This document shows, in pieces, positions 1 through 10,492 of a DNA stretch of 64,000 nt (position 1 is its first letter; every line of letters begins with the position of its first letter). Location of the stretch: contig NC_081408.1 in NCBI RefSeq assembly GCF_030272615.1, positions 199,373,341 through 199,437,340 of the forward strand, in the 5' to 3' direction. This DNA is from Cryptomeria japonica. Lineage: Eukaryota; Streptophyta; Pinopsida; Cupressales; Cupressaceae. The translations under genes were made by a program, and so were the position numbers. The notes beneath the pieces were generated by a model that worked only from the letters and a program-made list of their open reading frames with translations, was not told where the DNA came from and did no database searches.

Positions 1-1092
1 AATTACTTATCCGCTAAACTATATTGTGGTTCAAAATATGTGTTTGTACCGAATATGCTATAGATGATCATGTTGTCCATTGTAGAAATGTTTTGGCAAC
101 TTGTCTTCAAATTTTTAGATTGTTTGGATAGTTCTTTGTGGATAACATTGTTGTCCTAATGTTGGTTTCAGGAGTGTGCAGAGGAATGCATTTCCTTCCT
201 CATCTTGACATTATTGTAATCAATTGTTACTATTCCTAAGGTGTTATGGCTCTTTTGTGGTGGACCGCTTATTCTATTTTTGGGTCTGGATTAAGATATT
301 TTTGGATTAAGCAAATCAATTTGTACCAACTTATGCATATTGGTTTGAGTGGTTGAGTGCAAAGGTTTTGTATGATGATTGGAAGGTGTTTAGAATTGGT
401 GTGAACCCTCACATGTCTTCTTTACCTTCCAAATGATATGTTTTGGATTGATATCATGTACACGTTACACTTTTCTTTTGACCAACCTAGTACAAATTAT
501 TGTTGATTTGATTCATATATAATGGACAAATCAGTAAGTTTTTGGTAAGGGATATGAAGTAGGTAAGTTGGTGAGGTGAGAAATGTGAATATAATGCAAA
601 GTTGAAGAGAATTAGAGGTTCAAATGTATTATAAAGTAGACAGATGAGTATTATGTTGTGAACTATTATTCATATTTTGTGAGATGCTATTTTGTATACA
701 ATTCAGTATATTGCTCCTTTTATATATGAACTATTGCTTTGTATCTTGTCTTGAAGAAGTGGTCTTTAGTTGTGCAACTCTTCATCTTGTATCTTGCCTA
801 AGGTTGTGCGCCTTAGTATGCAAGTACAAAGAACTTATCTATTTGGCTGATGACCTTAATCATTGTAAATAGTTATTATATATTGTGAGTTCTATTCTCA
901 CTGTGGTTTTTTCGAGTTTGAGTTTTTCACGTAAAAATTCTTGGTGTTCTTGTGTGGATGCTTTTGATGGTTCAGTTGTTTACTTTCATGCATAAGTGTT
1001 TTAATGGATGCTATTGTTCAGGTAACTTCATGTGGTCAAGTTTTTGTATATGCTAATTCACCCCCCCTCTCAACTTTCGGTAGTGTTCAACA
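1..1092 (+). repeat. Element H 5' LTR, left end outside window
   Basis: The segment ends in ...ttcaaca, immediately followed by a primer-binding site, which marks an LTR 3' end. It is homologous to the split copy at 46431-46819 plus 61346-61760: both contain ggttcaaaat, then atgctatagatgatcatg, then a block ending gatgatatgttttg. Position 1 corresponds to roughly base 350 of the LTR, so the full LTR would be about 1.4 kb. A C-rich run before the end (ttcaccccccctctcaac) is shared with the copia elements here. The 62-aa reading frame inside it is not credible as a gene. Confidence 0.85.
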
Positions 1093-1094
1093 AT

Positions 1095-1106
1095 TGGTAT
1101 CAGAGC
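1095..1106 (+). other. Primer-binding site of H
   Basis: TGGTATCAGAGC, two bases after the LTR, is complementary to the 3' end of plant initiator methionine tRNA, the usual primer of copia elements. It fixes the + orientation of H. Confidence 0.9.
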
Positions 1107-1162
1107 TTTGGTTCTCGAGGAGACAACTTAACTGTTAATGTAGATTTGGGATTTTGAACATT

Positions 1163-1552
1163 ATGTTTGAAGAGGAATTGAATGATATAAATGTTGTGGA
1201 TCAGAATGATTGAAATAATGTTAATGACATTGTTGAAATGGAAAGGGAATTGAGATCTGCATTGGCAGACCTGGATGATAGTAGAGAGAAGCATAACAAG
1301 GTAGTTGAAAAGATTTCTTATCTAAGAAGCCTAGTTGATAAAGGAAAAATTAAGGAGAAATTACCAAACTTAAGGAGGAATTAAAAATTGTAAAGGAAAA
1401 TATTGAAATGGATTGAAACTCAAAGGTGGTAGTGAAGTGCTAGATGTTACATACTTAACTCTAAAAAAAAAAGTAAATATAAAAGTGGACTTGGATCTGA
1501 AGACGTTGAATTCTCTAAGAAAGATGAAAATAATAATGGCTTAAAAAACTTT
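1163..1552 (+). pseudogene. H first ORF, coiled-coil N-terminus
   Basis: An ATG at 1163 opens a frame rich in Glu, Lys, Leu and Asp with heptad-like spacing (for example MERELRSALADLDDSREKH). It carries an in-frame TGA early and a frameshift near 1350. The position just after the PBS and the coiled-coil character match the N-terminus of the first ORF of E1 and E2 (MENLRKQLEIALSDYDAEK in E2). It continues, beyond the L1-like insertion, into zinc-knuckle remnants at 2512-2670 and 8430-8776. It probably acts as the gag-like, RNA-binding protein of a non-autonomous element. Clearly dead. Confidence 0.6.
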
Positions 1553-1567
1553 AACAAAGGTCAGAAA

Positions 1568-2496
1568 GAAGAAGACCCCGGTTATTGAGAATCTGGACTT
1601 TGAGGAGGACCCCATTGGGAACAAGGAGGAGGGGCCTAAAACTAAGGGGGTCCCTAATGGGGATGCTGATAATGTTAATATGACTAAGGGCCCTATTGTC
1701 TCGATCACTGTTGGTGCTATTGACATGAATACCCCTGAAAGGAAATCCCAGGAACTCATTGACGATAAAGATACGACCCCTTTGAACATGGACACTGAGG
1801 GTCCTATGAGTGTGGAAATCCCTGACAAAAATGCTCTGGATCCTGGAAATCTGGATAAGGATTTAAACTTGGCCTAACTGGTGATGCATTCTATCCCTTT
1901 GATGGACTTGGTTAAGGTTACTGACAACTCCATTGTTGTTGGTGAGCCCAAAGAGACTATGGAAACTACTGATGACTTAGCTGCTGAGAACCCCCAGGAG
2001 GCCCCTACTCTACAGCAAATGGAAAAGCTGAGCACAGATGTGCTGGACATCATGCAAAGAATTGAAAACCTAGGCCCTGTTCTTGATCTGCAGTCTATCA
2101 AGGAGGAGGTCAAACAACTTAAGAACAAGATGGAGACTTGGGAAGCCCAATTGGTGGGCCTGAACAAATTCCATTTGCAGGTGGTACACAGCTCTGCACT
2201 CACCCTCTCTCTGTTGATGGAATACTATGCTGACACTGAGGAGGACAAATAGGAGGCTAGGGAACTCTACAAATTCCCGTCTACTGAATGGAGCAGTACC
2301 ATGCAGGCCACTGGGGTGCGCAAGGCATCCCTGCAGTTTTTTTTTCTACTATTGTTTTGGATTGTTAAAAAGACTTGGTTCCTTTTTTGATGGTTGGTGC
2401 TGTTAATTGTTGTTATAGTTCTATTTATGCACTATGATTGATAGTTCTGCTATTTAAAGGGCCAGTGCCCTTATTCTCACTTCTTTTTTAATAAAA
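1568..2496 (+). mobile_element. L1-like retroposon, 5'-truncated, ORF1-type only
   Basis: The segment is flanked by a perfect 15-bp duplication (aacaaaggtcagaaa at 1553-1567 and 2497-2511). A long target duplication with no terminal repeats is the mark of target-primed (LINE-type) insertion. The right end is T-rich, non-coding and finishes ttttttaataaaa, like a LINE 3' UTR with a short A tail. Base composition is visibly more GC-rich than the surroundings. There is no reverse transcriptase between the coding part and the 3' UTR. Confidence 0.75.
1572..2252 (+). pseudogene. Acidic ORF of the L1-like insertion
   Basis: One reading frame runs from the left junction to a stop at 2250-2252 with a single internal TAA at 1875-1877. 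The protein is acidic and Pro/Asp/Glu-rich, then has an amphipathic stretch (MQRIENLGPVLDLQSIKEEV) that looks like a coiled coil. No nuclease or RT motif is present. The frame lies directly before the 3' UTR, so it may be the C-terminal half of an ORF1-only (HAL1-like) non-autonomous LINE, or a retroposed cellular mRNA. Function unknown. Confidence 0.5.
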
Positions 2497-2511
2497 AACA
2501 AAGGTCAGAAA

Positions 2512-2670
2512 AATTTCATTCCAAACTGAAGCTTCAGAAATCCAAAGAATGTCTAGAGACCTTCTCCTATTCCCTTTAGGTATTCATTGTTTCATGGTAG
2601 CTATTTTTCATGCAATAGATTTGGTCATGTTGTCCTCGATTTTAGCACGACCAAAATCATGAGGCAACCC
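2512..2670 (+). pseudogene. H zinc-knuckle remnant 1
   Basis: After the L1-like insertion the H frame resumes with FHGSYFSCNRFGHVVLDF. This is the usual gag knuckle pattern CX2CX4HX4C with the first and last Cys mutated (Y and F). It matches the first knuckle of E1 (FNGKCFNCNKYGHRENQC). The following residues lose coherence where block I begins. The exact junction with block I was not found. Confidence 0.55.
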
Positions 2671-2797
2671 TACGAAACTGGTCCGTTTCGTACCTTACGA
2701 CCTTCGGGAGAGCTCAATCGACTCTGTTGGTTAGCTCGTTTAGCTTCTTGCTTTTCTTTCTTAGAGTTTTATAAGTTTTTCTAAGTTTGCAGTTTTA

Positions 2798-3685
2798 CTT
2801 GCAGTTCAGACTTTAAAGTCTGAACTATAGGGTCTTTCTTTGTAAATTCTTGTGCACAAAGTCCGATGTGTACATGTTTGGTTTTTAGCCTGCAGTTCGG
2901 ACTTTAAAGTCCAACTTGTAGGTAGTTTACCTTTGCAGTTCGAACTTTAAAGTCCGAACTATAGATTGTTTGGCTGAAGAGTGCATGTCAAACTTTAAAG
3001 TCTAACTTGCACAGGTTTTTAGTCTGCATGTCAGACTTTAAAGTCCGACATGCACTGCGTGTTAGTCTTTAATGCAACATTTATTGTTAATTTTGGGGTT
3101 TTATTTAATGGTTTTTGCGTTTCTTTTTCTTCATTGTTGTTAATGATTTTCTCTCTCCGTGCGTTGCTTCCTCCATTTTCACTCACCCTCTCATGGATTC
3201 GGTCGCACCACCATCAGATTTTTTGATCATTGTGGCGAAGAAGGTAGGGTTTTGTGTTTTATTTTTAGGTTTTTCTTTTTTGTTTGTTTTTTTTTTTTTC
3301 CTTTTTCCGCCTTGTTTTTTCCATTTTGTTTTTGCTCGATGTGTCGAGAGGGAAATCAAACTTTAAACTCCTATTGCCCTCCTTGTCTTATCCTTCTCCA
3401 ACCTGCATGGCGGGGTTTGAAATCTGATCTGCAGCCGATATGGAGACTTCTTCACATATCAAACTTTAAAGTCCGATATGCGGGATGATATTCTTCACAT
3501 ATCAGACTTTAAAGTCCAATATGCGAAGAACTGAGGATTGATTGACATGTCGGGTTTTAAAACCCAAGATGTCAATCAATGGGTTTTCCCCTTGTGAGCA
3601 CATTGGACTTTAAAGTCCGATGTGTTGGTTTTTCCAAATGGTTTTACCCACGCACATCAGACTTTAAAGTTCAATGTGCCAATCA
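2798..3685 (+). repeat. Array of TTTAAA-centred palindromes
   Basis: About ten copies of an imperfect palindrome, consensus CAYRTCRGACTTTAAAGTCY plus matching outer arm, lie at about 2807, 2890, 2945, 2990, 3028, 3461, 3501, 3548 (variant ggttttaaaacc), 3606 and 3660. The outer arms differ between copies but still pair within a copy: catgtc/gacatg, catatc/gatatg, acattg/gatgtg. One group precedes the putative exon 1 of block I and the other lies in its putative intron. Spacing is irregular, so it is not a simple tandem repeat. Confidence 0.85.
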
Positions 3686-6600
3686 AGATGTTTCTGATGT
3701 GCAAATTTTGTTTTCAAAAGAGCATGTCGAACTTTTTTCCCCGACCCACTATTTTTGGCAGTTTTACTCCTAAGCCTGTTTTGAGTCCCATTTTTTGATC
3801 CGATTGAGAAAAATTAATTTTGGTAATGATGATAACTAATTCTTGGTATTGGATGTAGTCATCACAAATGTCAAAGCTCCCTCAAGATAAACCTGAGCCT
3901 TCCATGAGTCAATTGGAATCTTCTCTGGGTAAAACATCAACGAGAAAGATGAAGTACAAGTATGATAAGTACTTGAATATGTACCCAGAGAGTTCAGTGG
4001 ACTCAAATATCAAGGAAATTAGAGATACTGAGATTGGACATGTCAGTATGCAATAATTTATTGATGAAGTTGAGAAAGCTCCTGCTCGCTTAACCAATTT
4101 GATCAAATCTGAGTTGCATAAATATGCATCCTTCGTAGTTGCAGCTCATGATCCAGAATTTGTACTTGCAATAGCAGATCACTTTGATCCGAATACAGGA
4201 CAGGTGAAGGATGCAGATTAGAATGTCATCATGACTCTGGATAGTTTATTTTTCAATAGTGTCTTCAAAGGCTCTCCAGTTGAAGTGGTAGCTGACATTT
4301 CTCAAGAGAGTGGTCAAGAGTACTATGAGAAAAATGAAATTAAATGCAAGAAAGTCGTCAACACTGTGTACCTCTCTGCTTCAAGACATTCTACTACCTC
4401 ATGATGGCCCAAGTCCTTCCATAGGAGTGACTTCAATGAGGAATACAATGACATGGTTACCATATTGTCAAGAGTGAAGGGGCTAAATTACTCTCATTAC
4501 TTTCAAACCTGGATGTGTTGCTATATGAATATAATCAGGAAAGGGGCTGCAAGAATTGATTGGGGTGAACAGATCAGCGATGCACTCTGTGCTCAATTGA
4601 AGGAGGTCAAAGTAACTCTGAAATTATACATGACCTCATACCTAGTTTATGCAGTTGCTTCTATGAGACAATATCCAGGTTTGTCCACCAAGGGTGATAG
4701 GAGATTCGTGTCTATTTGGGAATATTATGATCAACTTACCATCAAGAATCAAGGTAGCCACTTCAGAAGAGTTAATGATGCCTTCTTTTCTATATGGAAT
4801 TGTATATTTGATAAGGGCTTGCAGAAGCACAGATTATCAGAGGTTGCTTATAACAGGGTATCTCATTTTGGATGTGTTTTCCTTCAATTTCCTACTTTCA
4901 CTTACATCCGAATTGGATGTTTCTTAGGTGAGCCTTTTATTCTACCAAGATTTCCTTCTGAAATGATCATTCTCATAGAGTTGTGTAGACAACTAATTTA
5001 TATGCATGAAAAACAATCACAAGCACATAAGGCTGGGTTGAAGTTCCCAGAGTCAATCGGCAGGTACTCATTCCTAACCAGCCCTAAAGCCAAGAACATG
5101 GAGGAAGAAATGCAATGGAATACTATGCGAAGAGTCAAGGCATGAAACAATTTTGACTTTTGTGGCATAAAGAACAAACTCAAGAGGAATTATACCCATG
5201 TCTATAGGTTTGAAGATGTTTAGGCAGATTATCAGAATGAGGAGGATATAAGAAGGATGAATTTCAGCTATCTTACCTTGGAAAAAATTAAAAACTTAGA
5301 TTTAGCAAAGATCCCAATGACCATGGAAGACACAGGTGACATAATAGACCCTGTCTATTATGAGAAGAAGATTTCTGATTCTCCACTTCCTCTTGTGCAA
5401 TGGTCAAAGAAGGAAAGAAAATCTATCATTAAAAGGATTGCTCCCACCCTGGCAAACACCAATGCTTGGTTGATAAAGAAAAATCTTAGGATGAATCAAC
5501 TTCCTACTAGTTCAGGGGATGATGATAATAGTATGGCCCAGTTAGCAAGACGGCTACAACTGAGACAAGAACTAAGAGCAGGGAAGATCCACAAGCACTA
5601 TCTTCAGCTCCAATGATACAATCTAAGGGGAAAGGACTCAAGATTAAATTCACGGTTAAAGGGTCCAAGAAGGGCAAATCATCATTGACATTATAGAAAG
5701 TAGTAGCAAAAGAACCAGAACAACTGCCTGCCAATGAAGTTGAAAAAGAGAAGGGGGTTGAAGAAGGTGAAATTCCTCAACAAGAGGAAGTAAAGGAAGA
5801 AGAAACATCACACCTAGCTGGAGTTGATTCCCTGATCACCTCACAGGTAATCATCCACTCTATTGATTCTAACTCTGATCAAGAGGATGAGGATTTTCAA
5901 GACGGGGATCTAGTATAGGCATGTCGCAGTCAGAGGCCGCTCAACATTTTTTCACACTAACCAACTTCTCCAATCTATATGATATCCCTTCATCTACCAT
6001 TGAATCTACGATGATGGATTTTAATGAAGCCGTGGAAGAGGCATTTGCAGAATAGGCTTTAGTAGACTTACATGTTACTACAGTCACAACATAAATTCCA
6101 CCATTGGTAAGTGCTGAAGTTGCATCCACGATGACTTCAACCCTCCCATCAGTAACTGAAGAGGTGTCAGCAGTAGCAACTATCACAACATCGACAAGTG
6201 TTCCACTAGATACTTCAACATTGGTGCCATCGATAACACTCATAACGGCTTCGAGCTCAAGTCAACCTGCTCCTGAAATCTTAACTGAAAATCAACAAGG
6301 AGCTACTACTCCATTGGCCAATCCAGAGTTACCCCCTTGGATGGAAGGAGTGGTGCCTAAGAGGAAAAAATAGGTAGTTTCTCCAGATGAGTTTGACTTT
6401 GAGCGGTTGGTTCCTCCAAAGCCTAAGGGAACAAAGAAGCCAAAGACAATATCTCGGGTGTTAGTAGACCCGACTTCTAAGAGAAAGTATGCTGAGGTCA
6501 TGGTGCCATCATCAGATAAGGACAAAGTCAACATACCATATGAGAATTACACCATGCAGATTGTAGAGCTTGGGGTGCAAACACATGAGTGTGTTAAATT

Positions 6601-7470
6601 GGATTCTCAAACAACCTTTAATTCTTTGTTGAGGAGATTGGACCAGGAGAGGGACGAGAAAAATGAATTGAAGCAGAAGTGTGAACAAATGACCAATGTT
6701 CTTCTAAAGGTCACACAATCTTCTCAAGAAATTGAGCCCATAGGATCTTGAATGGACACCGAAGCTCTAAAGAATATTGAACGGGTAGGAGCTAAAGGTC
6801 GAGTGATGGATGAGTGGATTTCATGGCTAAGGTCAGAAGGCTCTCATCTTCTAAGTTCAACAATGGGACTATTGGTAGATTTTGAAGTAATCCAGAGTGA
6901 GATGCAAGGACTCAAAACTTCATTATCACAGGAGATTGAGGAAGTTGAGAAAAGTACTACCTTTTGGAGCAAAATGAAGGACTTTAGGATATATGTCCTT
7001 GTTGAAAATAAGGTAATTCCCACAAGGGAAAAGTACATCCAGATCTTGTCATTATTGTTTCATAAGAAAGAGACAATAAGGTTGATGATTGCAGAGCTAG
7101 ATTGAGAAAATAAAGAAGGTGATGACGAGATTGATCTCATTTTCGCCAAAGTTGCCGATCTTCCTTGTTGCTTATATGATGGTGATCAGAATCTCATTAC
7201 TGGTGAAGCTATCACACAAGAATTCCTTACCTTAATAGATCACTACACAGGACATGATTTCTCACTTGACACATTTGATAAGCTATTGGAGATCCAGGTC
7301 TTGCGTCCATGCTGAAGGACGGGCGAAAGAAACAGGTAAATATTGAAGATGCGATTTCCCACGTTTGAGTGATCACAAGTTCTACCCCAATGCTAGACAA
7401 AGCAGAGATGAATGCCATCCTAGCCAAGTTCAAAGATTTCCAAAAATCAGGAGAGGAGAAAGATGAATAA
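3193..7470 (+). pseudogene. Block I: degenerate ~1,200-codon ORF of unknown function
   Basis: The main frame runs from 3859 to 5616 with a few stops, then shifts. It continues 6104-7105 in one frame with stops at 6371 and 6749, and ends at 7468-7470. A short first exon may start at ATG 3193 (MDSVAPPSDFLIIVAKK). Protein order: a Ser/Lys-rich start; an aromatic-rich globular region (4453-5145, for example RFVSIWEYYDQLTI and GEPFILPRFPSEMIILIELC); a Ser/Thr/Pro/Val linker (5940-6300); a basic patch (PKRKK); then coiled coils (6600-7100). No polymerase, integrase or protease motif is visible. The layout (globular domain, linker, coiled coil) resembles the second ORF of H, E1 and E2, but I see no clear residue-level match. 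Family not recognised. Confidence 0.6.
3244..3858 (+). other. Putative intron of block I
   Basis: Donor AAG|GTAGGG at 3244 and acceptor TTGGATGTAG| at 3858 both lie at codon boundaries (phase 0). Joining them would put MDSVAPPSDFLIIVAKK in frame with SSQMSKLPQ, without a stop. The interval holds T-rich stretches and half of the palindrome array. This is inferred from sequence only. Confidence 0.45.
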
Positions 7471-8343
7471 AACGTCCCTTTTTTGGATTTTTCTTTTTAT
7501 ACAGTTGCATCATTAGATGCTGCTAGTTTTCTTGTAGTTGCACGTTTTCCTTATGTTGTAGTTGTAGTAAAGTGGGACTGTGCAGTTGAATAAGTCAAAT
7601 GTGCCCACATTTTTCTCCATTCTTTTCCTATTTAAGGAGGACTTGATTTGTAAATATTTATCTTTTTCATGCTTAGCAAAACTTTGAAGAATTTTTACCT
7701 CAACTAAGACTTTGAGCTTTTGTTGTGAAAATTCTATCAAGAAAATAAAGAAAACAATTTTGTTGATCTCAAACTTTGTGTTGTGTCAAGAGAATTGTTT
7801 ATATGATTTAATGTTCTTATGTCCATTAATTATATATGTTTTTTACTTCTTTGATATTGAAGATATTGTTATGTGGGTTAAAGAGCTCCTAAATCGTGCA
7901 AGTAGATTATGTGCTCCTAGCATATTTGGGAAATCTTCTGATAAATTAAGTAATTAGTGGTAGGCTTTGTATTGCTGTAGTTACTTTTAGTTTAAAGAAT
8001 TAGGAATTCATACTTGAAGACTTTGAGCTGCGAGTTAAATTCTAACTTTTTGTAATAATCAGTTTGAGTTAAGACTACATTCAAGAGAGACTTTGTGCTA
8101 CTTGAATGTAAGTTTTAGCATAGTTTGTTAGATTCATTGTTCTTTTCTTTAAGTATCTAAAGAGGTAGAGAAATTGTAACAAGGTGAAGGGAAAATACAT
8201 AGACTCTGAAAAAAGAGAGTTATATGCCCAACACCAACCCACATATTTTGATTTCTTATTAATTAGAGAAGAAATTTTAAAGGGAACCTCCCCTTGATGA
8301 GAGGAGAGATTAATTTCTCAATATAGTTGCGTGTGAATCATAT
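7471..8343 (+). other. Non-coding 3' part of block I
   Basis: AT-rich sequence without coding potential. It contains a TATA-like tatttaagg at 7629 and aataaag at about 7743, as the R region of an LTR might. I could not find a second copy upstream of the ORF, so an LTR is not established. It could be the 3' UTR, or the surviving LTR of an element that lost its other end. Confidence 0.3.
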
Positions 8344-8401
8344 ATTTTGTCATTAGTATGCTAGTGACAAAATATTCACCCAACAAGTCATAGAGTTGGT
8401 G
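8344..8401. repeat. Two adjacent short inverted repeats
   Basis: ATTTTGTCATTAG (8344-8356) and CTAGTGACAAAAT (8361-8373) pair at 12 of 13 positions around a 4-base loop. CACCCAAC (8377-8384) and GTTGGTG (8395-8401) form a second, bulged stem. They lie near the unresolved right edge of block I. Confidence 0.5.
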
Positions 8402-8429
8402 AATGTAGAAATCGGATAAAAAATCAATC

Positions 8430-8776
8430 CTTTAATTGAATTTGTCATTAATATATAATAAGTTTAGTCATAAAGCAAGTGAGTACATAAGTAGAATGAA
8501 TTGGAATAGAGATCAAAATTCAAGTTTTAGCAGAGGTGCTCAATCTTTCAATGGATACTATTATGATTGAAAAACCCATGGGCACAAAAATGTTGATTGT
8601 AGAAAAAATTGGAGATTTGAAAATTGTAGAATGAATGACAGTAAACCTTAGAGAGGTTCGGTATGCTAAAATTGTAAGAAAATGGGACACATTGTAAAAC
8701 ATTGTAGAAGCAGAATTGAGAAACCTAGTGGTCTAGAAAAGAAAATTAACATCAATGAAGAGAAGGAGAAGATGAA
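8430..8776 (+). pseudogene. H zinc-knuckle remnants 2-4
   Basis: A frame with stops encodes three decayed CCHC knuckles in a row: NKFSHKASEY, FNGYYYD-stop-KTHGHKNVDC, and VC-stop-NCKKMGHIVKHC. The Cys and His pattern is recognisable, although several Cys codons are lost. E1 and E2 have the same multi-knuckle order after a coiled coil, so this is the C-terminal half of H's first ORF. It would have bound element RNA. Confidence 0.65.
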
Positions 8777-9182
8777 GATGAAATGGGTGAATTAATCATA
8801 TGATAAGACTGAGCAAAAGATAGAGGATAGATCCACATGTTTTGTGGGTGTAGATCCTTCTTCTGGCAACTAGCTCAGACAACTATGTTTGAGGGGGGGT
8901 ATTAACGTAGATCTTTTATCCCCTTTTGGTTTGGTGCTGAGTTGTTCTCAGCATGACAAATGTTAAGAAGACATTTTTGGTGGAATTTAAGAAATTTTGA
9001 TGGTTTAAAACTTTTTCGGTGACTTCGGTTATACAGTGTATCAATTTTTTTGAGGAAACCCTAGATGACAATTATATATCATTCTTTGGAATTCATTTGT
9101 ACACATGTGATCGAAGAGTTGAAAAGTATGAAGTTTAGAGGAAATCAATCAAAGGAATTTCTCTTATTTTTGATCTTTTCTA
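8777..9182 (+). other. H spacer between first and second ORF
   Basis: No coding frame or repeat is seen. E1 and E2 have non-coding spacers of similar size (about 350-480 bp) at the same place, which supports the shared layout. Confidence 0.4.
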
Positions 9183-9317
9183 ATGACCAATTCTAATATT
9201 GTCAATGTTCATAGTGAGGCTAGACCTAGTTCTGAGATTCGATCATTTGTTTTGATGATAAGTGACCCTATTGGTGCATTTTCTATTATTCTTGACAAAG
9301 TGATTTATAAAGAAGAT
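9183..9317 (+). pseudogene. H second ORF, N-terminal fragment (interrupted by B)
   Basis: The frame starts MTNSNIVNVH and reads GAFSIILDKVIYKED up to the B insertion. This corresponds to GTFSKIPKGVAYVEDPRIYI of E1 and GAFSQIPKGVVYVKDPRIYI of E2. After the target duplication the same phase continues at 44221 (VFSYIHVSLEEYN). The fragment belongs to the unknown protein family described at 35749-36726. Apparent coding beyond 9317 is LTR of B. Confidence 0.75.
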
Positions 9318-10475
9318 TGTAAAGGGGGAAATTTTGATTTGGTAATTTACAACATAGAAGGGAGAAATCACCAAATCAATTTTTCTTAAAAAACTTTACA
9401 TTCAAAAGAGGGAAGGGAATCCACTAGATTCAATCACAAATTAGATTAAGGTCTGAATATTGAATGGATTGATTAATTATTGTGTGGTTTTCCCTCTCTT
9501 TTCTAAGTTAAAATGCTGAATTAAGGTAAAGTGATGAAAAATGAATGTAAAACTAAGAAAATAGTGAGGTATAGATGCAGGTTTTTTGCATGCACCTGGA
9601 TCTGAGCAGTATAAGCCAAGTCAGATATGACCCTCAAAACATATCCTAAAAAGTGATGACCATGGCTCATCACAACAGTACTTCAAACTTTTCGCATACC
9701 AAAAAGGGTTGATTTGTCTCTGTGAATGAAGCTTATTTTGAAGAGTACAACTTTGTACCTATTTCTTGCACACAGAAAGAAGGGGAAAAAGGTTGGGAAT
9801 AGGGGCTTACCTTAGATCAAACCCCTGTTTTGGAATTAACTATGAAATTGAAATAAAGACAATTGAAATGACTGAAAGGAAAGAATCTCCTTTTGAGGTA
9901 GATGCTGAATTATGATTGAAAATTGAATGATGATACCTCCTTGTGAATTTTTGATTGCCTCCACATGGAATTAGGGTTTGATGAAATAGGATGTAGATTT
10001 CCACTTCAATTCTTGATCCTTGACTTTATTTCTGCTCCAAGGCTTGAAGGAAGACTTAAAATGCTCAATTTATCTTGAATGCTTGAATGCTTTCTCTCAT
10101 GTGTGTGTTCAATACTTCTTGATTCTTGTGGATGTTCAAATGTTAGGGGAAATACTCTTTATATACTTGCTTATCAACAAAACTGATTAATTTTCCAACA
10201 TGAGCCGACACAGAGAGGGGAATCCTGCTCATATTTGAAATGCTGCATTGGGTTTTGAGGGGCCCCAAATTAGGGTGGACCATGGCATGGTGCCATGGTC
10301 CTACCCTATTTTGGGGTAGGCTTAAGGTGCTTGACAAGGTGCATTTTGAGTTTTATGGCATTTGTGATGTGTATGAGCATAATCAAGTCTTCAATCAGGC
10401 CAAGGGTTGCAAACACTAAGGTGAAGACCCAAATGCGGTCAAAATTGAAAAGGGGTACAATTTTAGGATGCTACA
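9318..10475 (-). repeat. B 3' LTR
   Basis: It begins tgtaaagggggaaattttg and ends ttttaggatgctaca on the + strand. It is near-collinear with 43068-44215 over the whole length, including gaagggagaaatcaccaa and ggggccccaaattagggtgg. The first copy of the aagat duplication precedes it. Confidence 0.95.
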
Positions 10476-10492
10476 TTTAGCCCCCACTTTAG
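10476..10492 (-). other. B polypurine tract
   Basis: On the minus strand the bases next to the 3' LTR read cactaaagtgggggctaaa, a purine-rich second-strand primer site at the expected place. Confidence 0.75.

Noticed and set aside
1095-1106. tRNA-Met-like matches next to LTRs as tRNA genes
   Set aside because: Only 12 bases complementary to the tRNA 3' end, directly after LTRs: primer-binding sites.
3115-3488. Overlapping + frames rich in Phe across the palindrome region
   Set aside because: Produced by poly-T stretches; the frame with the plausible start (3193) ends at a splice donor instead.
2798-3685. CRISPR-like array
   Set aside because: Repeats are palindromes of variable arm sequence with irregular spacing; no cas genes; plant nuclear context.
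2725-8206. Block I as an LTR element starting TGTTGG at 2725 with target duplication gactc (2720-2724 and near 8202)
   Set aside because: No second LTR copy was found, the right end lacks ...CA, and a 5-bp match alone is expected by chance.
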